From an uncultured Bacilli bacterium (GTDB lineage Bacteria > Bacillota_I > Bacilli_A > RF39 > UBA660): 34,598 bases of DNA. The notes beneath the pieces were generated by a model. It had not been told where the DNA came from. It made no database searches and was given only the letters and a program-made list of their open reading frames with translations. The stretch lies in the NCBI GenBank assembly GCA_947630495.1, contig CANRHS010000005.1:1-34598 (forward strand). Reading direction: 5' to 3'. The translations under genes and the position numbers were made by a program. Position 1 is the stretch's first letter. The number at the start of each line of letters is the position of its first letter. This document shows positions 1-11,220 of the stretch, piece by piece.

Positions 1-2
1 TT

Positions 3-215
3 CCTTCTAATTTCAAAACTATCAGATATTTTGGATTTTATGCCCATAATCACCCATTTCATGATAAAATTGTTAAGTTAATTAGTGATGAAAAGAAAAA
101 AATTAGAAAAGAATTATTATCTCATAAATTATCTGTACTAAATTATTTTAATAGAGATCCTTATTCTTGTCCATTTTGTGGAGCTTTACTTAACTTTTCT
201 TTTGTCGTCACTTAA
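3..215 (+). CDS. C-terminal part of an IS91-like (Y2-type) transposase, truncated by window start
   Basis: Open frame from base 3: PSNFKTIRYFGFYAHNHPFHDK...YFNRDPYSCPFCGALLNFSFVVT*. The R-Y-F-G-F-Y and terminal CPFCG pattern resembles the C-terminus of IS91/IS801-like transposases. Confidence 0.6.
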   Translation, partial: PSNFKTIRYFGFYAHNHPFHDKIVKLISDEKKKIRKELLSHKLSVLNYFNRDPYSCPFCGALLNFSFVVT

Positions 216-229
216 CGGAGGTGTTATTT

Positions 230-493
230 ATGGATACCCGCAAATTTGACTTTGATAGTTTTCCTATGAAATTAAGTGGAAAAACAGTTATTTACATCTG
301 TCCAAAATGTAAGCACAGATTTGAAGCACCTACCCTAGCTGTTTTAGAATTTGAGCAAGAAGATGAGTGGAATGGTCTTCCTATTTCTACTCCACCCTAT
401 GCTACTTGTTCTAAATGCCATAATTCCAAATGTGTGCCTATAGAGTATAAATCAAAAAGAGGGTATCATTATATTTATAAGGAAGAAAATTAA
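230..493 (+). CDS. Small zinc-ribbon-like protein downstream of the transposase
   Basis: ATG at 230 preceded by a cggaggtg SD; CPKC...CSKCHNSKC cysteine motifs; only 14 nt after the transposase stop. Confidence 0.65.
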   Translation: MDTRKFDFDSFPMKLSGKTVIYICPKCKHRFEAPTLAVLEFEQEDEWNGLPISTPPYATCSKCHNSKCVPIEYKSKRGYHYIYKEEN

Positions 494-499
494 TTAATA

Positions 500-886
500 T
501 CAAATATGTATCAAAATAACAAGATTTAAACTCTTGATTTTTGTGTTGCATTTGATACTAAAACTTTTACCATTTTTTCTACGGACTTTCCTATTATATA
601 AATATTGAACACTATTTTCTAATAAAAAGTAATGTTTAACATAAAAGAATAGAAATATTATTAAAATAAAACAAGGTACTATAAAATAAATAAAGAAAAT
701 ACTTAAGAAAATAAAACTAATTACAAATAAAGCATAGAATAAAGTTACTAATAAATGAATTAATCTTTCATGTTTAAAATTTTCTATTTTATATTTTATT
801 TCTTCAATATCCTTACTTGTAAATTTATAATTATTATTTATTTTTTCTTCTAATTCTTTAATATAATCTAAAATATATTTTTTCAT
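500..886 (-). CDS. Small hypothetical membrane protein (two hydrophobic segments)
   Basis: 128-aa ORF with ATG start; hydrophobic stretch LVTLFYALFVISFIFLSIFFIYFIVPCFILIIFLFFYV; C-terminus may be altered by an adjacent IS end. Confidence 0.5.
   Translation of the reverse strand: MKKYILDYIKELEEKINNNYKFTSKDIEEIKYKIENFKHERLIHLLVTLFYALFVISFIFLSIFFIYFIVPCFILIIFLFFYVKHYFLLENSVQYLYNRKVRRKNGKSFSIKCNTKIKSLNLVILIHI
508..558. repeat. Inverted repeat/hairpin, possible IS terminus
   Basis: GTATCAAA (508-515) / TTTGATAC (551-558) with inner CAAGA/TCTTG hairpin. Confidence 0.55.
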
Positions 887-975
887 CTATTTTTCCTTTC
901 TAATAATTATTTATTTAATCAAACTTTAATAGTTATAATTGTTATTTAAATTGTCGAATAAACAAAAATCCTTAT

Positions 976-2097
976 TTAAATAGCATTTGGAGTTTTATTT
1001 TCATAATCAACTCTTAATACTAAAGCAATACTTGAAACTAAACATAATAAATATGAACCTCCATAAGAAAGAAATGGTAAAGGAACTCCTGTAAGGGGCA
1101 TTAATCCTAATAAGCCTCCTAAGTTAATTACAATATGGAATAAAATATACCAAAATACTCCATAACAAATAAGGGCTCCTCTTGCAGTTGTGCTCCGTTT
1201 AGCAATTAAGAAAATTCTCCATAAAACTAAGAATAACAATAGTAAAATACCAACTGATGTAATAAGACCTAATTCTTCAACAATGATTGCAAAGATAAAG
1301 TCCGTATAGGCTTCTGGTAAATACAAGTACTTTTGAGTACTATTACCTAAACCTTTACCAAATAATCCTCCATTATTAATGGCTATATAACCATTGCAAA
1401 CTTGATTACCATCAGAATAAATTCTTTCACATGGTTTCGTAAAATCAAGTCTTCCTTTTTGTCTATCTGAAAATATACTAATTCCCATAACTGATAAGCC
1501 AACTAAAGCAATAATACATACACCTATTACAATTAAAGCACTATTTCGTTTTAATTTAAATTTAACAGGTATTTCTAAAAATAACATTCCAACAATTCCA
1601 ACATATAAAAGCATTGTCCCAAAATCAGGTTGTAAAGCCATGCATCCTGCAACAACAACTGAAAGTAGTAAAGGATAAGTAACACTATATAAACTACTAC
1701 AATTTTTAACAGTACTATAATGACAAGCAAAGTAAATAATCGTTATAACTTTAGCAAACTCACTTGGTTGAACTGTAAATAATCCAAAGATATTAAACCA
1801 ACTCTTACTTTCATTAAGAACTTTACCATAAATAAGAACACAAACTAATAGGCCAATAATTCCAATCATCATTGTTGGAGCTAACTTTGAATAATGTCTT
1901 GTCTTAAATCTTAAAATTAAAAAAGAAATGATTAAACTACCAATAAGAAAGATAAATTGCCTTATGAAAAAGTTATATGGACTTTTATCAAGTTTCATAT
2001 AACTAGTAACATTACTAGCTGAGAATATCATAATTAATCCTATAACTAATAATAACATAACACATATAACTAAGCATTTATCAAGTTTCTTTAGCAT
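976..2097 (-). CDS. ftsW: FtsW/RodA/SpoVE-family peptidoglycan polymerase/flippase
   Basis: MIFSAS near the N-terminus, QPDFGTMLLY, GxGLGNSTQKYLYLPEAYTDFIFAIIVEELG, GVPLPFLSYGGS motifs. Confidence 0.9.
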   Translation of the reverse strand: MLKKLDKCLVICVMLLLVIGLIMIFSASNVTSYMKLDKSPYNFFIRQFIFLIGSLIISFLILRFKTRHYSKLAPTMMIGIIGLLVCVLIYGKVLNESKSWFNIFGLFTVQPSEFAKVITIIYFACHYSTVKNCSSLYSVTYPLLLSVVVAGCMALQPDFGTMLLYVGIVGMLFLEIPVKFKLKRNSALIVIGVCIIALVGLSVMGISIFSDRQKGRLDFTKPCERIYSDGNQVCNGYIAINNGGLFGKGLGNSTQKYLYLPEAYTDFIFAIIVEELGLITSVGILLLLFLVLWRIFLIAKRSTTARGALICYGVFWYILFHIVINLGGLLGLMPLTGVPLPFLSYGGSYLLCLVSSIALVLRVDYENKTPNAI

Positions 2098-2119
2098 AAA
2101 ATCATTTCCTTATTTCTAT

Positions 2120-3772
2120 TTAGATAATATCTTCTATATCATCAGGTGGCATTGAAATAACATCATTAGGATTTGCTGTCATTATTTTTTCAATACTTGG
2201 ATTTCCTGGATTTTGAACCTCTTCTTGAGTATTATCTATTTTATTTACTTCTCCTTTATCCTTATCATTAGGTTTATTTTTATTTTTCTTATTTTTTATT
2301 AGAATTACTACAAGTAAGGCTACAGCAATTAATATTAAGATAATTGCTATAATAATTATTATTGTAACAGTATTATTCTTTTTAGGTTCTTTTACTTCTT
2401 CTTTAATAATATTAATTCTATATACATTAGTTAACCCAGATGTATAAGTAACTCTAACTTTAACAATACTTCCATTTACTAAATCCATATTACCTGTTAC
2501 TTGAACAGTTGCATCGGGACTTTTTGTTTTATAATCTATATCTAAAGTATTATCATCACCTATTTCTAAATCATATTCATACTTATCTTCTTTAAAATCT
2601 AAGTCATATCCTTTAATTGTTAAAGATTCTAAGTTAGCAAGACTTTTATCTTCTTCATCTAACTTATTAACTTTAATAGTATATGTTTTAATAGTTCCAT
2701 CATTAGTAACTGTAATTGTTATTTTATTTTCACCTATTTGAAGGTTTTCATTTCCTTCTATTTTAACTTCAGCATCAACGTCAGTTGGTGTTGCTTTAAT
2801 TTCTAATTTCTCTACATCCTTTAAAACAGATATTTCATAATCAGTTGTATCTTTATTAAAATCAAGTTCATAATTTTCAATTGTTATATCTTTTAAAGTT
2901 GCATCTTCTTCAGGTCTTCTTGCTACATTGATTGTATAAGTTTTACTATCTCCGGCTTCTGAAAATACTTTTATTTGAATTTTTTTGGTATCATCAGTAA
3001 AATCATAACTTAATTTAGCAGTTTTTCCTTTATCATTCTTTTCAATATATGATTTACTACTTCCTGGAGTTACAGATATTTCAATTTTTTTAGCTGTATA
3101 ACTTACAGTTGCATTATAAACAGTATCTCCAGTTTTTAATGCTACTTCTTCACCATTTACAATTAAACTTTTTAAGGTTGTATCTGTATCTAGTACTTTT
3201 TTAGTTATAACTATTGTATATTCTTTTGTATTACCTGCTTCTGCTGTTACAAATACTTTATATTCATTTTTTATATTATCAAGATTTCTTGACTCTTCAT
3301 TATTAGTAAGTGCTTTATTATCACTACTATCAGTTTTTATAGTTGCTTTATCAGAAATTTCATATTTAATTTTAACTTTGTTAACTGTTGTATTAATAGC
3401 ATCATTACTAACTTCACATGTTTCTTTAGAATCGCATTGCACTTTAATATTATCATTTATAGTAATACTAATTAATTCTGCTTTATCACTTTTACTAGAA
3501 GTACTTGGTTTATTATCTTCCGGTTTTGTTGTTTCGCTTCCAGTTGATCCTTCTTGTCCTTCTTTATCAGAAGTTCCACCTGTTGTATCACCTCCTGAAG
3601 TTGTCTCATCTTTTTCTTTCTCTTCTGTCTCTTTATCTGTAGTATTTCCATCTGTTTGTTCATTTGTCTCATCTACCTTAAGAACATCACCTTCTACCGC
3701 ATATACATTTATGCTAAGACCTAATACTAAAACCAAAACTAACCACAATTTAACAATCTTTTTCATAAACAC
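2120..3772 (-). CDS. Secreted/anchored protein with cadherin-like beta-sandwich repeats and C-terminal TM
   Basis: Signal peptide, T/E/G/K-rich linker, several repeats of the type LKxLTIxxYxLDFxxDxxxYxxxV, C-terminal TM TVTIIIIIAIILILIAVALLVVILI. Confidence 0.8.
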   Translation of the reverse strand: MFMKKIVKLWLVLVLVLGLSINVYAVEGDVLKVDETNEQTDGNTTDKETEEKEKDETTSGGDTTGGTSDKEGQEGSTGSETTKPEDNKPSTSSKSDKAELISITINDNIKVQCDSKETCEVSNDAINTTVNKVKIKYEISDKATIKTDSSDNKALTNNEESRNLDNIKNEYKVFVTAEAGNTKEYTIVITKKVLDTDTTLKSLIVNGEEVALKTGDTVYNATVSYTAKKIEISVTPGSSKSYIEKNDKGKTAKLSYDFTDDTKKIQIKVFSEAGDSKTYTINVARRPEEDATLKDITIENYELDFNKDTTDYEISVLKDVEKLEIKATPTDVDAEVKIEGNENLQIGENKITITVTNDGTIKTYTIKVNKLDEEDKSLANLESLTIKGYDLDFKEDKYEYDLEIGDDNTLDIDYKTKSPDATVQVTGNMDLVNGSIVKVRVTYTSGLTNVYRINIIKEEVKEPKKNNTVTIIIIIAIILILIAVALLVVILIKNKKNKNKPNDKDKGEVNKIDNTQEEVQNPGNPSIEKIMTANPNDVISMPPDDIEDII

Positions 3773-3908
3773 CTCTATATTCTATATGTATTATAGCAAA
3801 AAAAAAGAGAGATTTCAAGTATATATAGCAATTTTTTACACATATTTATTGTTTTTCAATTTGACATTTTAGGTTACTAGAAACTAACTTTTTCTCTTTA
3901 TTACTCAC

Positions 3909-5813
3909 TTAGTTACAATTATCACATTTTATCTCGTATGGGATTTGCAAAGTCCCATCACCACTTGCTATCCTTACGTTTGAATTTAAATTAATAGATG
4001 GTCTTACTGTAGCAGGCTCACTATAAAATAAAACATCTAGATTACCACCTATTAAACATGTTGCTATATAATAACCACCATTATCATAAGGTGTTATTAA
4101 AAACATACTTTGAGGATTTAGAGGATCTTCAATTGCATAAGCGAACATTTCTCCTACTCGCGGTAATCCTACGTACCCATTCCAAATTGTTTCAGCTTTA
4201 GGACAACTTTTAGTAGTTTCATTAGTTTCAGCTTCTTGACATATAGTATTTTTATAACTCCTCAAACTATTTGTTTCTCTTTGAATTAAACCTAAGTAAT
4301 AAGTTCCTTTTACTAAATATTTTTTTAAATCATCAGTTAACCACTTATTATTTAAATAGTAAGCCCAATAGTTAAGGTCATTAGAATTGGCTGCATCAAT
4401 GTAATTATGAATACCAGTATCTGGACTACTATATTGTTTTTTTAGAATATCTCCATTTTCATCTCTTACATAATCATCACTTATTAATTTGGTGGTTCCA
4501 TTTTCTATTCCTACTATTCGATAAACTTTATTATCTACTTTAACATATTCGCCACTTAATCTTTCATTTAATTTTTCGCCTACATAACCTTTTCTTTTAT
4601 CATTTTTGATTGTAAATGGATCTTCTTTAGTTCCTGAATGTTCTAGTTTAATATCAGATTTTAAAACAACAACTGGACGGACACCCCAAGCAGAAGAATT
4701 TGGAGCACCTCCCCAAAGACCATCATCATAATCATTCGCTGCAACAGCATACATAGTAGTAGCGTCAAGAGTATTGTCACAAGATGATGCTAACCACCAG
4801 GGATAGCCATCATTTAAATAGCCTTTTTGAAATTTTTCTCCATATATATCAGAATTTATTTTTTCAAAACTTCGAAAATATTCATAAGTATTTAACAATC
4901 CAACTGCTGTTTCAACTGTTCCGTATGGTTCTGGATGATTAGAAGCACCATATTCGCTTGTCAATTCCCATTCAGCATCAGTAACAATTATATCTTGATA
5001 ATTATATAATGTATCAAGAAAATCTTCATTTAGCCAATCATATGCCCAAGACTTTTCAAAATTAGCAGTTTCGCCATAATAAATTCCGGTGACTGCATCT
5101 TCTGTTATCATTTTAATTGTTCCATCTGGATTTATTTGGGTTATTCTCCATAATTTTCCGGAATACCAAACATAATTAAAGTTTATATCTTCATTTGCTC
5201 CCGATAAATATGTTATTCCTTTATCATCAACAACAGAATTTGACTCATTTAATTTTTCATTTATTATTTTAGAAGCTGGGGGTGCATAATATTCTTGACT
5301 TGCTTCTACATGAATCTTACCAGTAAATGTTTTTCCCATATAAGTATTATCGGCACTTTCTGCTAAATAAACTTTTACATGATAGGTAACTTCTCCATTT
5401 GCTTCTAAGGTTGCATTATAATCTATATTTTTTTCTTCGCTTAATATATTTGGTGAGCCATAATCACCTGTATCTTTTTTTACAATATATTTAATAACCG
5501 TTTTAAATTCAGGTTCTGTTGAGGTTTCCTCTATCCAAACATTATAGTAAGCTTTTACTGAACCTTCATTTTTAACTGTAAATACTAATTCTTGCTCTAC
5601 TTTCGCTCCTTCTTCATCTGTCATTGGGTACATATTAGATGCCGTTAAAGCATTAGTCTTGTTATCTTGGAAACTAACTTGTAAATCACCTACATTAATA
5701 ACATAACTATTTTTTCCTAATTTACTACTTCTTAAAACTGCATAACTTGATGATAATATTAATATTAAACTTAATGTTATTACCATGATTATTAATTTCT
5801 TTCTACTATTCAT
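3909..5813 (-). CDS. Exported protein with TasA/CalY-like N-terminal region and two repeated C-terminal modules
   Basis: N-terminal signal-like segment MNSRKKLIIMVITLSLILILSSSYAVL; VxNxGxVKAYYNVW pattern; two related modules (KLNESNS...YVWYSGKLWRITQINPDGTIKMITEDAV and KLNERLSGEYVKVDNKVYRIVGIENGTTKLISDDYV). Confidence 0.6.
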   Translation of the reverse strand: MNSRKKLIIMVITLSLILILSSSYAVLRSSKLGKNSYVINVGDLQVSFQDNKTNALTASNMYPMTDEEGAKVEQELVFTVKNEGSVKAYYNVWIEETSTEPEFKTVIKYIVKKDTGDYGSPNILSEEKNIDYNATLEANGEVTYHVKVYLAESADNTYMGKTFTGKIHVEASQEYYAPPASKIINEKLNESNSVVDDKGITYLSGANEDINFNYVWYSGKLWRITQINPDGTIKMITEDAVTGIYYGETANFEKSWAYDWLNEDFLDTLYNYQDIIVTDAEWELTSEYGASNHPEPYGTVETAVGLLNTYEYFRSFEKINSDIYGEKFQKGYLNDGYPWWLASSCDNTLDATTMYAVAANDYDDGLWGGAPNSSAWGVRPVVVLKSDIKLEHSGTKEDPFTIKNDKRKGYVGEKLNERLSGEYVKVDNKVYRIVGIENGTTKLISDDYVRDENGDILKKQYSSPDTGIHNYIDAANSNDLNYWAYYLNNKWLTDDLKKYLVKGTYYLGLIQRETNSLRSYKNTICQEAETNETTKSCPKAETIWNGYVGLPRVGEMFAYAIEDPLNPQSMFLITPYDNGGYYIATCLIGGNLDVLFYSEPATVRPSINLNSNVRIASGDGTLQIPYEIKCDNCN

Positions 5814-5917
5814 AACTACTCCTTTCGTCCAAGAATGTGGTCCACTACTATAATAGTATTATACGATAAATATTTAAACTTTTCAAGTTAATTTTTCAAG
5901 TTAATTTTGAAAAAAAG

Positions 5918-5940
5918 AAAAAGGTAGTATTAAAATACTA
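5918..5940 (-). terminator. Intrinsic terminator
   Basis: On the - strand AGTATTttAATACT followed by a T-rich run (ccttttt ctttttttc). Confidence 0.5.
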
Positions 5941-6115
5941 TTTCAATATGTCTTAATTTGTTGTATTTTGTTAAATTTGGTACACCCATCCACCCTATGG
6001 TTGACAATATGTTAATTTTTTTTGCCATAAGGTGTCACATCCTTTTTATCTCTTATATAATCACGATAACATATTTATTGAAATAATCAAACACATTTTT
6101 GTAAATATCTGTAAA

Positions 6116-7360
<1,245 letters not shown>

Positions 7361-7615
7361 TTATTTAAACTTTTTTATATCTTGTAATTCAAATCTATAT
7401 TCTTGTTTAACATTTGGATATTTCACTTTATCAACTTTTGATGTAAACATCGTGATGGGTCTTGCATATAAAGTTCCATCTCCATATAAACCTCTGTATA
7501 TTACTAATTCTTCTTTAGTTTCTGAATGAATTGCTATATCAACTACTAAATAATAATCCCCTTTAAAGTGTTTATAAATTCTATTTTTAATTACTTCCAT
7601 TTTTATATTCTCCAA
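7361..7615 (-). CDS. DUF1653-family protein
   Basis: [44 protein letters not shown] pattern. Confidence 0.8.
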   Translation of the reverse strand: MENIKMEVIKNRIYKHFKGDYYLVVDIAIHSETKEELVIYRGLYGDGTLYARPITMFTSKVDKVKYPNVKQEYRFELQDIKKFK

Positions 7616-8927
7616 CTAATTTTTTAAATTCTGCTCCCCTTTCTTCACATTCTTTGTATTGGTCCCAAGAAGCTGATGCAGGACTCAAGAGTATTATATC
7701 ATTTTCTTTTGAAACTTGGATTGCTTTTTGAAAACCTTCTTGTAAAGTTTCGTAAATATGACATTCTTTATTAAGAGAATTAGCAAACTCTAAAACTCTA
7801 CTCCGACATTCTCCAATTCCAATTATTACCCGAACTTTATTCATATAACTAGTTAATTCTTGGAAATCCTGTCCTCTTTCAAGTCCTCCTAAGAATAAAA
7901 CTATTTCATTATCCGGAAAAGATGCTAAAGCAATCTGGGTACATTTTATGTTAGTAGCTTCCGTATCATTATAAAAATATCTTTTATTAACAACATCAAC
8001 AAGTTCTAATCTGTGTTCTACTCCTCTAAAACTTTTTAATTCTTCTCTAATAACCTCATTCGGAACATTCATTAACTTAGCAATTGTAATTGCTGCTAAA
8101 GCATTCTCAACATTATGCATTCCTTTAATAATCAAATCATCTTTCTTAATAATAAATTCATCTTGATAATATAAAGAATTATCCTTTAAACTACTACTTG
8201 AAAAATATATCTTTTGAGCATTAATATCTTTTGTACTATCTAAACTTTCTTTATTATTACTATTTAAAATAGCATAGTCAGTATTACTTTGATTTTTAAA
8301 TAATTTAACTTTAGTTCTTTTATAATCATCATAATCCTTAAAGAAATCAATATGAGCTGGACTTAAATTTGTAAGTAATGCTATATGTGGATTAAACTTA
8401 TCTAAATTAGCCAATTGTTGACAAGATATTTCCATGACTAAATTATCTCCACTTTTAATTGTTTCTAAAATACTACATAAAGGATAACCGATATTACCTG
8501 CTAAATGGGTATTAGGATAATACTTTTTAATTATATTATAAGTTAAGGTTGTCGTTGTTGTTTTACCATTAGTTCCTGTTATTGCAATTAAATTAACATT
8601 TTCAGGTAATAAGTTATAAGCAACTTCAACTTCATTTATAACTGGGATCTTTAATTCTCTTGCTTTTAATACATATTTATGATCATTTCTAATTCCAGGA
8701 TTCTTAACTAAATAATCAAATGAACTATCTAGTAAATCATCAGGATGACTTCCTAAAACTAAAGTAACACCTATTTCTTTTAATTCATTTATATCTTTTT
8801 GTTTTAACTTTGATTCATTCTTACTATCATTTACTAAAACCCTGCAATTTAACTTTCTTAAAACTTTGGCTGCTGCAACTCCACTTCTAGCCATACCTAA
8901 TATTAATATTTTCTTATCATTAAACAT
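7587..8927 (-). CDS. murD: UDP-N-acetylmuramoylalanine--D-glutamate ligase
   Basis: [85 protein letters not shown]. Confidence 0.97.
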   Translation of the reverse strand: MFNDKKILILGMARSGVAAAKVLRKLNCRVLVNDSKNESKLKQKDINELKEIGVTLVLGSHPDDLLDSSFDYLVKNPGIRNDHKYVLKARELKIPVINEVEVAYNLLPENVNLIAITGTNGKTTTTTLTYNIIKKYYPNTHLAGNIGYPLCSILETIKSGDNLVMEISCQQLANLDKFNPHIALLTNLSPAHIDFFKDYDDYKRTKVKLFKNQSNTDYAILNSNNKESLDSTKDINAQKIYFSSSSLKDNSLYYQDEFIIKKDDLIIKGMHNVENALAAITIAKLMNVPNEVIREELKSFRGVEHRLELVDVVNKRYFYNDTEATNIKCTQIALASFPDNEIVLFLGGLERGQDFQELTSYMNKVRVIIGIGECRSRVLEFANSLNKECHIYETLQEGFQKAIQVSKENDIILLSPASASWDQYKECEERGAEFKKLVGEYKNGSN

Positions 8928-8999
8928 ATTATACCTCCATTTAATTATATATCTCCCTTATTAATATTACTACAAAGTAATTACATTTGTAAAGTTTAT

Positions 9000-9028
9000 T
9001 TGACAAATAGTTTTTATTATTTTAAAAT
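9000..9028 (+). promoter_or_regulatory. Sigma-A type promoter for rdgB
   Basis: TTGACA (9000-9005), 17-bp spacer, TAAAAT (9023-9028). Confidence 0.65.
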
Positions 9029-9043
9029 TAATTTGGTGATGTT

Positions 9044-9622
9044 ATGTTATTTGCAAGTAATAATTTAGGTAAAGTTAAGGAAGTCGAGGATATTTTAAAA
9101 ATTAAAATAATGTCTTTAAAAGATCTTAATAAAGATATTAAAATAAATGAAAATGGAGATACTTTCTTAGAAAATGCTATTATTAAGGCTAAAGAAACTT
9201 ATAGACTTACTAAAATTCCAACTATTGCTGATGATAGTGGCTTAGAAATTACTATTTTAAATAATTTCCCGGGAGTTTTAACTAATCGTTTTTTAGGAAG
9301 TAATAAATCGGATGGTGAAAAAAATCAAGCCTTATTAAAAATGATGGAAGGAAAAACAGATAGAACTTGTTATTTTGTTTGTAGTTTTGCTTATTTTGAT
9401 GGTATTAATTTAGAAACTTCGGAATATCGTTTAAAGGGAACAATTGCTAATTCTGAAAAATTAGGCAATGGATTTGGATTTGATAGTATCTTTTTATATA
9501 AAGGTAAGTACTTATCTGAAATGACTTTAGAAGAGAAAAATCAGATTAGTCCAAGAAGAATTGCCTTAGAAAAATTAAAAGAAAGTAAAAAATTGCAAAA
9601 AAATGTTGATTTTAGAAGTTAA
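9044..9622 (+). CDS. rdgB: RdgB/HAM1 family XTP/dITP diphosphatase
   Basis: FASNNLGKVKEVE, ENGDTFLENAIIKAKE, IADDSGLEI, FGFDSIF motifs. Confidence 0.93.
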   Translation: MLFASNNLGKVKEVEDILKIKIMSLKDLNKDIKINENGDTFLENAIIKAKETYRLTKIPTIADDSGLEITILNNFPGVLTNRFLGSNKSDGEKNQALLKMMEGKTDRTCYFVCSFAYFDGINLETSEYRLKGTIANSEKLGNGFGFDSIFLYKGKYLSEMTLEEKNQISPRRIALEKLKESKKLQKNVDFRS

Positions 9623-9653
9623 TTGTGATATTATAAATTAGCAAATGTTTATT

Positions 9654-9730
9654 GGACCCTTAGCTCAGTTGGTTAGAGCAATCGGCTCATAACCGATCGG
9701 TCATAGGTTCGAGTCCTATAGGGTCCACCA
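9654..9730 (+). tRNA. tRNA with CAT anticodon, probably tRNA-Ile2 (lysidine-modified) rather than Met
   Basis: Full cloverleaf GGACCCTTAGCTCAGTTGGTTAGAGCAATCGGCTCATAACCGATCGGTCATAGGTTCGAGTCCTATAGGGTCCACCA; acceptor GGACCCT/AGGGTCC, anticodon loop CTCATAA. Resembles Bacillota/Mollicutes tRNA-Ile(CAU). Confidence 0.95.
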
Positions 9731-9738
9731 ACATTTAT

Positions 9739-9821
9739 GCGGGTATGGCGGAACTGGCAGACGCGCTAGTCTTAGGAACTAGTTCTTCGGAGTGCAGGTT
9801 CGATTCCTGTTACCCGCACCA
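9739..9821 (+). tRNA. tRNA-Leu (TAG)
   Basis: Acceptor GCGGGTA/TACCCGC, anticodon stem CTAGT/ACTAG with loop CTTAGGA, variable arm, encoded CCA. Confidence 0.95.
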
Positions 9822-9831
9822 AAATTGTAAC

Positions 9832-9866
9832 AAACTTGAAAATTAAGCATTTTCAAGTTTTTATTT
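9832..9866 (+). terminator. Intrinsic terminator after tRNAs
   Basis: AAACTTGAAAA ttaagca TTTTCAAGTTT followed by T-rich tail. Confidence 0.85.
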
Positions 9867-9930
9867 TAAATTACAAATTTGACAATTCCTTTAATATATG
9901 GTATTATACGTATTCAAAAAGAGGGATATT

Positions 9931-10212
9931 ATGAATTATAGCAAAGAATTTAAAGCAAAATTAATTAAACATTTTGGAGGAGTAGATAAAATGTTTAAAA
10001 GTCCATTTGGAGCCTATGTTTATATGGGTATTCAAAATAATGACTTAGATGTTACTGAGGCTCTTAGGGTAATGTCTGAAATTACTTTTACTCCTGAAGA
10101 ATTAATCAAGGCAACTTTTAAAAAAGGTAATTATCAAGATTTATATAAAATTGCTTTAAAAGCAATTGATGCTAAAAATCTTTTAGAAGAATTAGAAACT
10201 AAAACTAAATAA
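9931..10212 (+). CDS. Hypothetical small protein
   Basis: ATG at 9931 with gaggga SD; 93-aa ORF ending TAA. The longer ORF-track start at 9898 is less likely. Confidence 0.65.
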   Translation: MNYSKEFKAKLIKHFGGVDKMFKSPFGAYVYMGIQNNDLDVTEALRVMSEITFTPEELIKATFKKGNYQDLYKIALKAIDAKNLLEELETKTK

Positions 10213-11208
10213 CTAATTAAAATATTCTTCTAAATATCTTAAAATATTATTAAATCTTATTACTAACTTAGTTACATCTTTTTTACTCATAATATCATTA
10301 TTTAAATAATCTTTACATTTTATCTTAAAGAATGTTTTTATTAAATCTAAACATTCTTTTAAATTACTTTTATTTAATTTATTATTTTTAATATAAGTTA
10401 CAAATATTTTATCTAAACTATGGCATAATTCAAGATAACTTCCCTCACCCATATATTTATCATATATAAATTCTATATGTAAAGGATTGAAAAAAATTCC
10501 ATATAAAAAATCATTTACATAATAGTCATTTTCTTTTAAATCAAAGATACCTTTTTTATTTTTAATAAATTCTAAATAATTAATATCTACTTTATTAGAA
10601 AAAGCAACTATCATAAGTTTAGTTATAGGATAAAAGATAGAAAACTTAGTTTTAATAGGAGTAACATAACTTGGGTCATATAAAATATCTTCTATTTTAC
10701 TATTATCTGCACTGATAAAAGCAATTAAGTCCATCATGGTTTCATTGAACATCTTACCATAATAGTGTTGTCCTACAAGACGTCCTGTTTTAAGACTAGA
10801 TTCTTCTACTAATCCCATATGAACTTGATATTTAACGTTATCTCTTATATTTTCTTTTAAAGAATCATGTATAAAAGGTAATAAGTCAGCAAAAGAATGT
10901 GTAAATTCATGAATAGCTTCATGTTTAATAAAGTTATAATCAGACTCTTTTGCTTTATTAAAACCTAACATTTCAATAACTAATTTGTTATCTTTATCAA
11001 GTCTACAAATACCTGGTATCTTATAACAAATATAACTATTTTCAAAGTCAGCTGGATAAATATTTATTTCTTTAACTATATCTTGATAAAAATCAATAAA
11101 CTCTCTTAATAATTCTTTATTAGAACCAAATACTAACTTAGCTACTTTATTAAAAGATTTTACTATTAACTCTTTATCTTTAGGACATGTATAATAAAAC
11201 TTTGTCAT
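10213..11208 (-). CDS. Hypothetical protein with HExxH-type metallopeptidase-like motif
   Basis: 331-aa ORF; motif HEAIHEFTHSFADLLP. Confidence 0.65.
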   Translation of the reverse strand: MTKFYYTCPKDKELIVKSFNKVAKLVFGSNKELLREFIDFYQDIVKEINIYPADFENSYICYKIPGICRLDKDNKLVIEMLGFNKAKESDYNFIKHEAIHEFTHSFADLLPFIHDSLKENIRDNVKYQVHMGLVEESSLKTGRLVGQHYYGKMFNETMMDLIAFISADNSKIEDILYDPSYVTPIKTKFSIFYPITKLMIVAFSNKVDINYLEFIKNKKGIFDLKENDYYVNDFLYGIFFNPLHIEFIYDKYMGEGSYLELCHSLDKIFVTYIKNNKLNKSNLKECLDLIKTFFKIKCKDYLNNDIMSKKDVTKLVIRFNNILRYLEEYFN

Positions 11209-11220
11209 ACTACTACCCTA

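Noticed and set aside
3378-3872. 164-aa + strand ORF opposite the cadherin-like protein (and the 66-aa ORF 3472..3672 on -)
   Set aside because: Antisense/alternate-frame shadow of the low-complexity T/E/K-rich linker of the 550-aa protein; no SD or recognisable domain.
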